A DNA stretch of 64,000 nt from JABCPE02 sp963516675 (lineage in GTDB: Bacteria > Bacteroidota > Bacteroidia > Flavobacteriales > Weeksellaceae): NCBI GenBank assembly GCA_963516675.1, contig CAUQBH010000007.1, forward strand, positions 62,001 through 126,000, written 5' to 3'. This document shows positions 1 to 8,453 of the stretch, in pieces; position 1 is the first letter of the stretch, and every line of letters begins with the position of its first letter. The translations under genes and the position numbers were made by a program. The notes under the pieces were generated by a model. It did no database searches and was not told where the DNA came from. It worked only from the letters and a program-made list of their open reading frames with translations.

Positions 1-65
1 ATATCTTATTTCACGCACTTTTACCAATACTAAATTACCTAAAGAGACCATCTAAAAATAATCAG

Positions 66-587
66 ATGAAAAATAAATTTTTATTATCAATGTTATTAAT
101 GGGTGTATTAGGAGGGATTATTTACTATAATGAAAAAACATATAGCCCACTAAAAGTAACTGATTTTCAGAAATTATTTCCTAATTATAAAGGAAATGTT
201 GATAAAATATATGATAAGGATTTTATTGGGTTTAGTTTTCATAATGAATTATTTGAGTTGTATTTATATAAAATGATGGAAAATGTTTCCATAAATGAAA
301 ATTATCCAAAATTTGAAGAATGGGAGAAAAATGAAATTGTAAATAAAAAAGAAAATAATTCTACTTGGAAAAAATGTCCTATGGATATCAAAGAAAAAGA
401 AAAATTTAAGAATATAATTGATTCAGATGTATTTGAAGAAGATATGCATGGTAAAAATTTTAGAACCATATTAAATGATACTAATAACTATTACACATAT
501 GTATATATCAATGAATTAGAGTATTATTTCTTTCTTTTCAATAAAGATAAAGAGGAATTATATTATATAAGAAAGAAAGGCTGGTAA
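66..587 (+). CDS. Hypothetical protein with N-terminal membrane segment or signal sequence
   Basis: I do not recognise this 173-residue protein. It begins with two Lys residues and a hydrophobic stretch (about residues 5-21), consistent with a signal anchor or uncleaved signal peptide. The rest is hydrophilic, rich in Lys, Glu, Asn and Tyr, and therefore probably periplasmic or exposed. Base composition is much more AT-rich than the core genes to its right. The reading frame stays open upstream to the window edge, so a start outside the window cannot be excluded, but the ATG at 66 directly before the hydrophobic segment is the natural start. A different frame, open from the window edge, ends at 53-55 and may be the tail of an upstream gene. 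The pairing with the next orphan gene suggests accessory DNA; function unknown. Confidence 0.6.
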   Translation: MKNKFLLSMLLMGVLGGIIYYNEKTYSPLKVTDFQKLFPNYKGNVDKIYDKDFIGFSFHNELFELYLYKMMENVSINENYPKFEEWEKNEIVNKKENNSTWKKCPMDIKEKEKFKNIIDSDVFEEDMHGKNFRTILNDTNNYYTYVYINELEYYFFLFNKDKEELYYIRKKGW

Positions 588-646
588 GATTAATAATTTC
601 AAAAACTTTGTTGTTGATATAAATAAAATTCCTAATAGTAACTGAC

Positions 647-1042
647 ATGATATTTTTAGTGATTTTTGTGGCTTTAATTGTTTTATTATCTATTATATTC
701 AGGTTGGATATTATAGACAAATTAAAAATAGACAGGAATTTAGCTTATATTATTTTCTTTTTAGTTTTATTGTGTTTACTTTTCTTTTTTATAAGTAACA
801 TAGACTATATAATATTTTTTGTAGCAACTCTTTATGCATATCCCGAGATGTTTATAGGGTTTGTATTAAGTATTACATGGTTAGGTTTGTTTAGTTTCAT
901 TATTTTTTCAAAAAAAGCCAATCAAAAGAAAATAGCAGTAATTCTTTTATTAGTGGTGTCTATCGCTATTGGAGTGATGTACTATTTTGAAAAAAATGGT
1001 GAGAAAATTGAGCTAAACCAAGAAATTATTAATAAAGAATAA
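647..1042 (+). CDS. Small integral membrane protein of unknown function
   Basis: A 131-residue, very hydrophobic protein that I do not recognise. About four transmembrane segments can be seen: residues 1-18, 31-60, 64-86 and 95-115, with short charged loops containing Lys and Asn and a charged C-terminal tail. It lies 59 bases after the preceding orphan gene in the same direction and is equally AT-rich, so the two may be co-transcribed. It ends right at a hairpin terminator shared with the convergent yifB gene. Small multi-span proteins beside small exported proteins are sometimes immunity or stress proteins, but nothing in the sequence proves such a role here. Confidence 0.55.
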   Translation: MIFLVIFVALIVLLSIIFRLDIIDKLKIDRNLAYIIFFLVLLCLLFFFISNIDYIIFFVATLYAYPEMFIGFVLSITWLGLFSFIIFSKKANQKKIAVILLLVVSIAIGVMYYFEKNGEKIELNQEIINKE

Positions 1043-1072
1043 AAACCACCTAAAAAGGTGGTTTTGTGTTTC
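1042..1072. terminator. Bidirectional hairpin terminator
   Basis: A 9-bp perfect stem (1042-1050 with 1057-1065) closes a 6-base loop and is flanked by A-rich and T-rich tracts. It lies between the convergent stop codons of the membrane-protein gene (plus) and yifB (minus), so it can serve both strands. Confidence 0.75.
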
Positions 1073-2605
1073 TTACGCCCTCCAAAAATCCCTATCTAAA
1101 CTTCGGTATTGTATGGCTTCGGAGATATGGGCAGGACTGATGTTTTCAGCATCATCTAAATCTGCTATGGTTCGGGCTACTTTTAGGATTCTGTCGTAGG
1201 CACGAGCGGAGAGATTTAGTTTTTCCATGGCGTTTTTTATCAACTGCTGGCAGGTGCTGTCCAGATCGCAGTATTTTTCAATTTCTTTCGGTCCCATTTG
1301 GGCATTGTAGTTGATATCCAGTTCTTTATATCTTTGGGCTTGTATTTCTCTGGCTTTCAGCACGCGGTTTCGTATTTCTATACTACTTTCGCCTTTTCTT
1401 TTTTCTGCAAGTTGTTCAAACTCTACTTTCTGGACTTCTATATGAATATCTATTCTGTCCAAAAGCGGCCCAGACAGCTTGTTCATATATCTCTGCATTT
1501 CGGTCTGGGAAGAGGTATTGTTTGGGTCATCAGGGAAATAGCCTGAAGGACTCGGGTTCATACTTGCCACCAGCATAAAACTTGATGGATAATTCACTGA
1601 AAATCTCGCTCTGGAAATCGTTACCTCGCGGTCTTCCAAAGGCTGTCGCATTACTTCCAAAACAGCTCTTTTAAACTCAGGAAGCTCATCGAGGAAAAGA
1701 ACTCCATTGTGCGCAAGGGAAATTTCACCAGGTTGAGGATAGGTGCCGCCGCCCACTAGGGCAACATCAGAAATGGTGTGATGAGGTCAGCGGAACGGGC
1801 GAACGGTCATCAGTGAGGTGTTGCTGCCCATTTTTCCTGCTACGGAGTGGATTTTAGTGGTTTCCAGAGCCTCTTTCATCGTGAGTGGAGGTAGGATGCT
1901 GGGAACTCTCTTGGCGAGCATGGTTTTTCCGCTGCCAGGAGGGCCTACCAGAATGATGTTGTGTCCGCCGGCTGCTGCCACTTCCATAGCTCTTTTGGCG
2001 GTTTCTTGTCCTTTTACTTCCGAAAAATCATAAGGAAATTCATTGATTTTATTCTGAAATTCTTTGCGAGTGTCTATTTCGGTTTTTTCCAAATCTCTTT
2101 CTCCATTGAAAAAGTCAATCACCTCTTTGATGTTTTCCACTCCATAAACATCCAGATTATTCACTATTGCAGCCTCTTGGGTATTTTGTTTAGGTAAAAT
2201 AATTCCCTTAAAGCCTTCCTCTCGCGCCTTTATTGCAATGGGCAAAACACCTTTTATCGGCTGTAATCCGCCATCGAGGGAGAGCTCTCCCATGATGATG
2301 TATTGGTCTAAATTTTTAGCGAGAATTTTATCCGAAGCCGCCAAAATCCCTATCGCGATGCTTAGGTCATATGCAGAACCCTCTTTGCGAAGGTCAGCAG
2401 GCGCCATGTTGATGGTGATTTTCTTGCCAGGGAGCTTGTGACCTACATTTTTCAAGGCTGCCGAAATACGGTGGCTGCTTTCCTTGATGGCATTGTCAGG
2501 AAGCCCCACGAGATGATAGCCCACTCCTTGGTCTACATTTACTTCTATCGTGATGGTCTGGGCAGAAACTCCATGTATGGCACTACCAAAAACTTTGACT
2601 AGCAT
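1073..2605 (-). pseudogene. yifB: YifB/ComM-family Mg-chelatase-like AAA+ ATPase, interrupted by an in-frame TGA
   Basis: This family (YifB/ComM) has an N-terminal Lon-protease-like domain, a central AAA+ domain and a C-terminal Mg-chelatase domain. ComM is a branch-migration helicase that helps integrate DNA during natural transformation. The N-terminal 272 codons (2605-1790) contain the Walker A motif GPPGSGKT. The codon at 1787-1789 is TGA, in the conserved RPFR-S-PHHT motif where Ser is expected; reading continues in the same frame (PHHTISDVALVGGG) through the Walker B region FLDELPEF to the end at 1073. The joined length, about 510 codons, matches the family, so this is a single-base nonsense change (TCA to TGA), not a frameshift. 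A GTG 11 codons downstream could restart translation, but that product would lack Walker A. It is the last gene of the thioesterase-rfbD-amidotransferase unit. A sequencing error is possible. Confidence 0.85.
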
Positions 2606-2628
2606 GGCGAAACTAAATTTTGGAAAGA

Positions 2629-3357
2629 TTAATGATTTTTATTTTGTAAATAATCTTGGGTCAATTTATCTAAGAAAATATGCAGTTTTTCATTCATTTC
2701 AGAATAATCAAAATCAAGGATTTCTTCTGGCGACTGCACAAATGGATGAATCTGGCTGAGGTTTAATAAGTCTTTTTCGCTGTCAATCAGCTTTTTGACA
2801 ACTTCTTTCGTCAGTTCCATGTGGCACTGGAAACCATAGACAATATCAGAATATTTCACGATTTGTCTTGGACAGCCTTTGCTGAATGCAAGGATCTGCT
2901 TATCGTTTTCCAGCCCTGGCATATCGTTGTGCCAATGTCCCACGACCAAAGTTTTCCCAAAATGATTGATTTTTTCATCTTGAAGTCCTTGTTCTGTAAG
3001 TTCAATAGCAAAATTTCCTATTTCCTTTTCTGGACTATGCCCGAATTTAAATCCTAAACTTTCTCCCATCAGCTGGGAACCAAGACATACCCCTACAACG
3101 GCTTTCCCTGCATCGATGCATTTTTTGATAAGGCTCATTTCTGCTTTTGCATCAAAATATGGATACTCTTCCATGCTGGTAGCAGGAGATTGTGAGCCGC
3201 CTAGTACGATGAGCATATCTATGTTTTCAGCGTTATCAGGAAGTTTATCACCTTCAAAAACTTTTGAAAAAGAAATATTGTATTTTCTCTTTTCCGCCCA
3301 GTCTAAATAAGCTCCCGCCGTTTCAAAAGTCTCATGTTGAATGAAATGTATATTCAT
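2629..3357 (-). CDS. Class I glutamine amidotransferase (GMP synthase-like)
   Basis: A 242-residue stand-alone class I glutamine amidotransferase of the type annotated as GMP synthase-like. The nucleophile elbow is GVCLGSQ with Cys91, and the rest of the triad is visible as His179 and Glu181 in the FQCHMEL motif; an oxyanion-type LGGSQSP loop lies at 52-58. Such proteins hydrolyse glutamine or related gamma-glutamyl compounds; the acceptor is not predictable because there is no synthetase domain. It starts 4 bases after rfbD and ends 23 bases before yifB, so it is an internal operon member. It is not GuaA, which is much longer and carries an ATP-pyrophosphatase domain. Confidence 0.85.
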   Translation of the reverse strand: MNIHFIQHETFETAGAYLDWAEKRKYNISFSKVFEGDKLPDNAENIDMLIVLGGSQSPATSMEEYPYFDAKAEMSLIKKCIDAGKAVVGVCLGSQLMGESLGFKFGHSPEKEIGNFAIELTEQGLQDEKINHFGKTLVVGHWHNDMPGLENDKQILAFSKGCPRQIVKYSDIVYGFQCHMELTKEVVKKLIDSEKDLLNLSQIHPFVQSPEEILDFDYSEMNEKLHIFLDKLTQDYLQNKNH

Positions 3358-3361
3358 ATTT

Positions 3362-4225
3362 TTATTCTTCTAATAAAGTTTCCATACACTCTTCCAAGCT
3401 GTTTTCCCAGTATCTAGGCTCTATGTTGTAGCTGTTTTCTATTTTGTCCAGACACATCGTGCTTCGCATAGGGCGTTTTGCAGGAGTGGGATATTGGTCT
3501 GTGGTGATGGGATTTATTTTGATTTTACTTTTGGATAGTTCTGCGATTTTTTGTGCAAAATCAAACCAAGTAGTTTCAGGATAGTTAGAAAAATGGAAAA
3601 TTCCGTATTCCTTTTCTTTCGTTCGGATGATTTTCATAATCACCTTCGCAAGGTCATTGGCATTAGTCGGCTGTCCGAATTGGTCAGCCACTACATTCAG
3701 TTCATCTTTGGTGTTGAATAGATTGAGCATCGTTTTTACGAAATTTTTATTAAACTCAGAATAAAGCCAAGATGTTCTGATGATGATGGTTTTCGGATTT
3801 TTTTCCAAAGCAAGGTTTTCGCCCTCTAATTTGGATGCGCCATAAACCCCTAGAGGATTGGTAAAATCGTCTTCTGTGTAGGGAAGGTCAGTCTCGCCAT
3901 CAAATACATAATCTGTGGAAACATGGATTAAATCAATGTTAAGTTCCGCACAAGCTTCGGCAAGGTATCCCACGCCTTCGGCATTGACCGCGAAAGCTTT
4001 TTCTTTTTCCTGTTCAGCCAAATCTACGGCTGTGTATGCAGAAGCATTGATACAGAAATCAGGCTGGTAATCAGAGAAATAACTATCAACTTGGTTTTTA
4101 TCCGTGATATCCAAAGTATCATAATCTGTGAAACAGAATTCGTACTCCAAAGAATAGTCAGAAGCTATTTTGTTCAAACAGTTTCCGAGCTGCCCATTTC
4201 CACCGATTACAAGAATTTTTTTCAT
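3362..4225 (-). CDS. rfbD: dTDP-4-dehydrorhamnose reductase
   Basis: RfbD/RmlD reduces dTDP-4-dehydro-L-rhamnose to dTDP-L-rhamnose with NAD(P)H, the last step in the rhamnose donor pathway for surface polysaccharide. The 287-residue protein is a typical extended short-chain dehydrogenase: nucleotide-binding GGNGQLG at 8-14, STDYVFDG at 103-110 and the catalytic Tyr128-x3-Lys132 in VYGASKLEG. Length is normal. It sits 3 bases downstream of the thioesterase gene and 4 bases upstream of the amidotransferase. The other rml genes are not in this window, although a glycosyltransferase cluster occurs near its right end, 55 kb away. Confidence 0.92.
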   Translation of the reverse strand: MKKILVIGGNGQLGNCLNKIASDYSLEYEFCFTDYDTLDITDKNQVDSYFSDYQPDFCINASAYTAVDLAEQEKEKAFAVNAEGVGYLAEACAELNIDLIHVSTDYVFDGETDLPYTEDDFTNPLGVYGASKLEGENLALEKNPKTIIIRTSWLYSEFNKNFVKTMLNLFNTKDELNVVADQFGQPTNANDLAKVIMKIIRTKEKEYGIFHFSNYPETTWFDFAQKIAELSKSKIKINPITTDQYPTPAKRPMRSTMCLDKIENSYNIEPRYWENSLEECMETLLEE

Positions 4226-4228
4226 GAA

Positions 4229-4699
4229 TTATTTATTTAGAGTTCTTAGATAATTAGCTCTTGACTGAAAATCAGACTGTTCTACTTTGGTCAAGAATTT
4301 TTGATTTGCATGAATGATATCCTCACCCATCACTTCTGATTTTCTGGATTTTAAATTAAAATGAATAAAAGTACACCAAAGCACAGCATATATTTTTTCA
4401 GTGTCTAGGTCTTTCATGAGAAGTTCTATTTTGCAGGTTCTGTCACTTAGCTCTATCAGTTTGCTGGAAATAATCACTTCTTTGTTGTATTTTACTTCTT
4501 TCAGATAGGCTATTTCGTTTTGTATAACTACCCATACACAGCCTGTTTTGTGGGCGTATTCTTCGTGGGTAAATTCATAATGCTCTGCCATGTGGTCTTC
4601 TCGGGCATTGAGCATGTAGTCTATGTATCTAGAATTGTTAAGATGCCCCATAGGGTCACAGTCTGTAAATCTGATTTTTGCTTTTGAAAATAGTTCCAT
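4229..4699 (-). CDS. Acyl-CoA thioesterase, hot-dog fold (4HBT/FatA-like)
   Basis: A hot-dog-fold thioesterase of the 4-hydroxybenzoyl-CoA thioesterase group, expected to hydrolyse acyl-CoA or acyl-ACP thioesters in the cytoplasm. The family motif is D-P-M-G-H-L-N at residues 15-21, with Asp15 as the likely catalytic acid. I chose the ATG at 4699 (156 residues) rather than the in-frame ATG at 4720, because a minus-strand TAAATTTG box at 4718-4725 puts transcription start near 4711, downstream of the longer start. It is the first gene of the unit running through rfbD, the amidotransferase and yifB. Substrate cannot be read from the sequence. Confidence 0.82.
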   Translation of the reverse strand: MELFSKAKIRFTDCDPMGHLNNSRYIDYMLNAREDHMAEHYEFTHEEYAHKTGCVWVVIQNEIAYLKEVKYNKEVIISSKLIELSDRTCKIELLMKDLDTEKIYAVLWCTFIHFNLKSRKSEVMGEDIIHANQKFLTKVEQSDFQSRANYLRTLNK

Positions 4700-4717
4700 T
4701 GTAAAGTATTTAAATGT

Positions 4718-4725
4718 CAAATTTA
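4718..4725 (-). promoter_or_regulatory. Bacteroidota -7 box (TAAATTTG) of the thioesterase-rfbD unit
   Basis: On the minus strand the sequence reads TAAATTTG, matching TAnnTTTG, about 19 bases before the chosen ATG at 4699. It lies directly downstream of the terminator of the preceding envelope operon, as expected for a new transcription unit. Confidence 0.6.
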
Positions 4726-4728
4726 AAA

Positions 4729-4754
4729 AAAACCACTCAATATTGAGTGGTTTT
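4729..4754 (-). terminator. Palindromic terminator after the ompH genes
   Basis: A 26-base perfect palindrome with the core CCACTCAATATTGAGTGG, followed on the minus strand by a run of T. It lies just downstream of the ompH stop at 4777 and ends the porG-uppS-bamA-ompH-ompH unit. Confidence 0.8.
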
Positions 4755-4776
4755 GTGTCTTAATTATTAAGAAAAA

Positions 4777-5280
4777 TTATTTAAGTCCTAATTCTTTTTT
4801 TACTGCTGCAGTAGCATCTGCTCCGCCTCTGTAGATAAGTCCAACAGTATTAGTATCGAATACAAAATCCCAACCGTTAGCTTTTGCTACTTTTGCTACA
4901 GCATCATTCACTTTCTTTTCGATAGGTGCATATGCTTCACCTTGTCTTTTAGCTAAGTCTTGCTGAGCTACTTGAGTCATTTGCTGAATATTTTGTTGCA
5001 ATTTTTGCAATTCTTGGTTTCTTTCTTCATTTACTTTTTGAGATTGCTTAGGAGCTTCTTCTTGGTATTTTTTGAATTTAGCTTCAGCAGCAGTCATTTG
5101 CTTTTCGATTTCAGCTTGTTTAGTTTTGCTGAAAGCTTCTAGTTGCTGGTCAGCTTTTTTCTTTTCTGGCATTAGGTTCAAGATTTCTGCAACATCTAGA
5201 GTTGCTAGTTTCTGAGCGCTAACTGTCCCGAAAGACATTAAAAACATTGCAAATGCAAATAATAAACCTGATTTTTTCAT
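4777..5280 (-). CDS. ompH: OmpH/Skp-family periplasmic chaperone (second copy)
   Basis: Skp/OmpH proteins are trimeric periplasmic chaperones that hold unfolded outer-membrane proteins on their way to BamA. This 167-residue protein has a signal peptide (residues 1-22, cleavage after VSA), then the short beta segment KLATLDVAEILNLMP, a long Lys/Glu/Gln-rich coiled coil (about 40-125) forming the tentacle, and a C-terminal beta segment ending in ELGLK. It is the last gene of the unit, 24 bases after its paralogue, and is followed by a strong palindromic terminator. Tandem ompH genes behind bamA are normal in Bacteroidota. Confidence 0.88.
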   Translation of the reverse strand: MKKSGLLFAFAMFLMSFGTVSAQKLATLDVAEILNLMPEKKKADQQLEAFSKTKQAEIEKQMTAAEAKFKKYQEEAPKQSQKVNEERNQELQKLQQNIQQMTQVAQQDLAKRQGEAYAPIEKKVNDAVAKVAKANGWDFVFDTNTVGLIYRGGADATAAVKKELGLK

Positions 5281-5304
5281 AACTTTTGATTAAATTTAAT
5301 ATTC

Positions 5305-5892
5305 TTATTTTTTATTTTTCTTGGAATTATTTTTTTCCTTTTTATTTTCTTTATCCTTTTCTCCATCTTTTGGGTTGTCCCTCATCAGGAGATCCAGCAC
5401 CATCTTGGTGTAGTCATACCTTTTATCAGTGAATAGTACACTGCTGTCAGAACTTCTATCAAGAATTATGCCTAAATCATTTTTTTCAGCAATAGTTCTG
5501 ATGGCGTTCCACACTTTTTCTTGGAAAGGCTGAACTACTTTGGCTCTGAATGTGTTGATTTCTCCCTGTGCAGTGAATTTTTCTTTCAAATGAGCCTGCA
5601 CTTTTTTCTCCAAATCAGCCACTTCTTTTTCCCTTGTTTTCAGTTGTTCTCCTACCAAAAGGATTCTTTCATTATCAAAGAGTTCTTTCTTTTTGTTGTA
5701 GTTTGACTGCAAGGAATCCAACTGCATCTGCCAATACTTTATCTGTTTGTTAAATCTTTCATCAGCTTCCTTGTATTCAGGAAGACTTTTCAAGATAAAA
5801 TCAGAATCTACCACGCCAATTTTCTGTGCCGAAGATACTACAAATCCCCCAAACATGAAAATTATTCCTAAAAATAATGCGTATTTTCTCAT
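5305..5892 (-). CDS. ompH: OmpH/Skp-family periplasmic chaperone (first copy)
   Basis: The paralogue of the following ompH gene, 195 residues from the chosen ATG at 5892. That start gives a clean signal peptide (MRKYALFLGIIF..., cleavage near SSA-Q at 22-23) and no overlap with bamA, whose stop is at 5904; the longer in-frame start at 5940 would lie inside bamA and bury the signal peptide. After the KIGVVDSDFILKSLPEY segment follows a coiled coil with many Lys, Glu and Gln, then an unusual hydrophilic tail of about 20 residues made almost only of Lys, Glu, Asn and Asp. Predicted role: carrying outer-membrane proteins to BamA. Confidence 0.87.
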   Translation of the reverse strand: MRKYALFLGIIFMFGGFVVSSAQKIGVVDSDFILKSLPEYKEADERFNKQIKYWQMQLDSLQSNYNKKKELFDNERILLVGEQLKTREKEVADLEKKVQAHLKEKFTAQGEINTFRAKVVQPFQEKVWNAIRTIAEKNDLGIILDRSSDSSVLFTDKRYDYTKMVLDLLMRDNPKDGEKDKENKKEKNNSKKNKK

Positions 5893-5903
5893 TTTTAAAT
5901 CTT

Positions 5904-8426
5904 TTATAGTGATTGATTCATCAAGAAGTGAGTCTGCCATCCTGATGGAGAATTAGATGTAGAATAAGGCAGTTTATCAATTCCGTAAGCAAAATCAAAT
6001 CCGATAAGCCCGAATGCTCCCATATAGATTCTCACACCTACACCCACAGATCTCTGTAATTTGAATGGATTATAAGTGTTAAATCCTTTCCATGTGTTAC
6101 CACCTTCAGCAAAAGCCAATCCGTAGATTTTTGCTGTTTGGTTCATAGAAATAGGGTATCTCAGCTCAAGAGCAAATCTGTTGTACAAAATACCACCACC
6201 AGTAGGAGTTACATCCGTAGATGTTCCACCTGATGTAGATGGGTCATCATATCCACGAAGCGGGATAAGTTCTCTACCATCATATCTACCACTGTATAGC
6301 CCTGTTCCCCCCATGTAGAAACGCTCAAAAGGAGGTGCTCCCAGCTGCTTATTATACCCATGAAGGAATCCCATCTCTGCACTGCTTCTTAATACTAACT
6401 TACCTAAAATTTCATTATAAGCATCAGCTTTGAATTTTATCTTGTAGTATTCCATCCATCTGTATTTATCAGCAGTAGACATAGTGGAATAATCCTTATT
6501 ACCAAATGATGAATAAGGTGGAGTGAATTTAGCTGACAATTCTATATTAGAACCTGTAGTAGGGAATATAGGGTCATATCCAGCTGAGTTTCTGCTCAAA
6601 CTTACATTAAATGCAAAGTTGTTTGCTGTACCATGCGTTAGAGTTTCTTCCCCAAAATAGAATGTATAATTATTAAAACTATATCTTTGGTAAGAAAGCC
6701 CTGTGTAAAGTGAAAAATAGTTATCTGGCCATTCTAGAAGTTTATTAAGCCCAACAGATGCTGATAGAATGTTTAACTTCATAGGGGTACCATAGTAGTC
6801 AGAATATTTCACACGAGAGTGGCTGAAACTTACAGACAAAGCAGTAGGTCTCTTTCCGAAAAGCCATGGCTCTACAAATGATGCACTATAAGTCTGGAAA
6901 TACTGCCCAGCCTGCGCTTGTAGAGAAAGTGTTTGTCCGTCCCCTTGAGGAATTAACTTGTTAAACTTCAAGAATTTTCTCAAAGAGAAGTTGTTAAAAG
7001 TAAGCCCTAATGTACCGATGAACGTGTTTCCACCATACCCTGCCTGAAGCTGGATTTGTGAAGAACCTTTTTCCTCTAATGTCCAGTGGATATCCACTGT
7101 GTTATCTTGTGGATTTGGTTTTATCTCTTGTCCGATTTTTTGAGGGTCAAAGAACTGCATCCCCGCTAAATCAAAATAAGTTCTTTTTATATCACTTTTA
7201 GAGAAAAGTTTACCAGGGCGCGTTCTCAAAGCACGAAGAATGACATGGTCATGGGTAGTAGTGTTTCCAGACCAAGTAACCTTATTCCAAGTTGCTCTTT
7301 CACCTTCTGTGATTCGGATTTCTAAGTTGATAGAATCTCCTTCCACAGACTTTTCTATCGGAGTAATGTTAGAGAAAAGATAACCACTATTCATGTATAA
7401 TGATTTCAAATCAGAATCATCATCCTTACCGCCGTCTTCTCCCACTTTTTTATTAAATCCTACAGCATCATAGATATCTCCTTTTTTGTATCCCAACAGT
7501 CTTTGTAGTGTTTCTGTGGAGAAAACAGTGTTTCCGTAGAATTCTATATTTCCTATATAGTATTTTTTACCTTCTTCTAATTTGACTTTGATATCAAACC
7601 CTTTATCACTTCTAGTTATGGTATCAGAAATGATTTTGGCGTCTCTGTAACCAAGTGAGTTATAATAGCTTATCAAATTATGTTTGTCTTCCTCGTATTT
7701 TTCTTTTATTAGCTTAGAAGGCTTAAGGATACCTGCGAAAAATCTTTTTTGTTTAGTATTTTTAAATCCTTTTTTTCTAAGTTTTTTAGAAGAAACATTT
7801 TCGTTTCCTTCAAAGTTGATGCTCTGTATTTTTACTTTTTTACCTTTATCAACCTCAATAGTCCAATCAACTAGATTAGGGTCTTCTCCATTTGCTTTTT
7901 CTTGGATATTGATTTTAGCATCAGCAAACCCTTTTTTAATGTATTGCTGTGGAACTTTATTCTGAAGTGTAGAAACTAAATTTTCAGTAATTTTTGTTCC
8001 AGGTTTTAGGTCATTTTCCTTGATTAATTTTTCATTTTGGGATTTTTTAATGCCTTTTCCTGTGAATTTAATATCTTTAAGCTCCTTCAAATCCTGTAAA
8101 GCAAATTTTAGAACCACTTGTTCTCCATTTATGCTTTCTACATAAACCTCCACTTTTGAGAAAGAGTTAGTTTCCCAAAGTTTTTTGATTGCATTACTGA
8201 TTCTCTGCCCAGGTATTTCTACAACTTCTCCTTTGTAGAGGCCTGTAAATTTTAATATTTGCTCAGGAGTGTATTTTTTCACACCATCTACAACGATTCC
8301 CTGAAGGGTATAACTTCCACTTTGTTTTTCAGAAATCTGTGTTGCATTCTCTTTTTGGGTAATCTGTCCTTGAACCTGAGTTGCAGATGCCATTAGAAGG
8401 ATAATTGGCAATATTTTAAAATTCAT
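5904..8426 (-). CDS. bamA: Outer membrane protein assembly factor BamA
   Basis: BamA is the Omp85 core that folds and inserts beta-barrel proteins into the outer membrane. The 840-residue protein has a signal peptide (1-20), a run of POTRA domains (about 40-440, for example GIVVDGVKKYTPEQIL and IEFYGNTVFSTETLQRLLGY), then the C-terminal 16-strand barrel (about 460-840) containing the loop-6 motif LRGYDD at 723-728. It lies between uppS and two ompH genes, the same order as in the Porphyromonas porG-uppS-bamA-ompH region. The last residues (THFLMNQSL) end in Leu rather than the aromatic residue usual at a barrel C-terminus; whether this is typical of close relatives needs an alignment. Confidence 0.95.
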   Translation of the reverse strand: MNFKILPIILLMASATQVQGQITQKENATQISEKQSGSYTLQGIVVDGVKKYTPEQILKFTGLYKGEVVEIPGQRISNAIKKLWETNSFSKVEVYVESINGEQVVLKFALQDLKELKDIKFTGKGIKKSQNEKLIKENDLKPGTKITENLVSTLQNKVPQQYIKKGFADAKINIQEKANGEDPNLVDWTIEVDKGKKVKIQSINFEGNENVSSKKLRKKGFKNTKQKRFFAGILKPSKLIKEKYEEDKHNLISYYNSLGYRDAKIISDTITRSDKGFDIKVKLEEGKKYYIGNIEFYGNTVFSTETLQRLLGYKKGDIYDAVGFNKKVGEDGGKDDDSDLKSLYMNSGYLFSNITPIEKSVEGDSINLEIRITEGERATWNKVTWSGNTTTHDHVILRALRTRPGKLFSKSDIKRTYFDLAGMQFFDPQKIGQEIKPNPQDNTVDIHWTLEEKGSSQIQLQAGYGGNTFIGTLGLTFNNFSLRKFLKFNKLIPQGDGQTLSLQAQAGQYFQTYSASFVEPWLFGKRPTALSVSFSHSRVKYSDYYGTPMKLNILSASVGLNKLLEWPDNYFSLYTGLSYQRYSFNNYTFYFGEETLTHGTANNFAFNVSLSRNSAGYDPIFPTTGSNIELSAKFTPPYSSFGNKDYSTMSTADKYRWMEYYKIKFKADAYNEILGKLVLRSSAEMGFLHGYNKQLGAPPFERFYMGGTGLYSGRYDGRELIPLRGYDDPSTSGGTSTDVTPTGGGILYNRFALELRYPISMNQTAKIYGLAFAEGGNTWKGFNTYNPFKLQRSVGVGVRIYMGAFGLIGFDFAYGIDKLPYSTSNSPSGWQTHFLMNQSL

Positions 8427-8453
8427 GTGATTTTTTCTTAAATTCTACTTTTA

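Noticed and set aside
1757..1789. Frameshift between the two yifB halves
   Set aside because: The two parts are in the same frame (33 bases from the first base of the TGA codon to that of the GTG); the intervening codons read PHHTISDVAL, so it is a single nonsense codon.
4700..4720. Upstream ATG of the thioesterase (MTFKYFT extension)
   Set aside because: It lies at or above the predicted transcription start of the TAAATTTG box at 4718-4725, and the family motif spacing fits the later ATG.
4960..5142. Plus-strand reading frame rich in Leu, Phe and Ser opposite ompH
   Set aside because: It is the antisense shadow of the Lys/Glu/Gln-rich coiled coil of OmpH. Similar shadows opposite trpS, glnN, bamA, accC and dus were also dropped.
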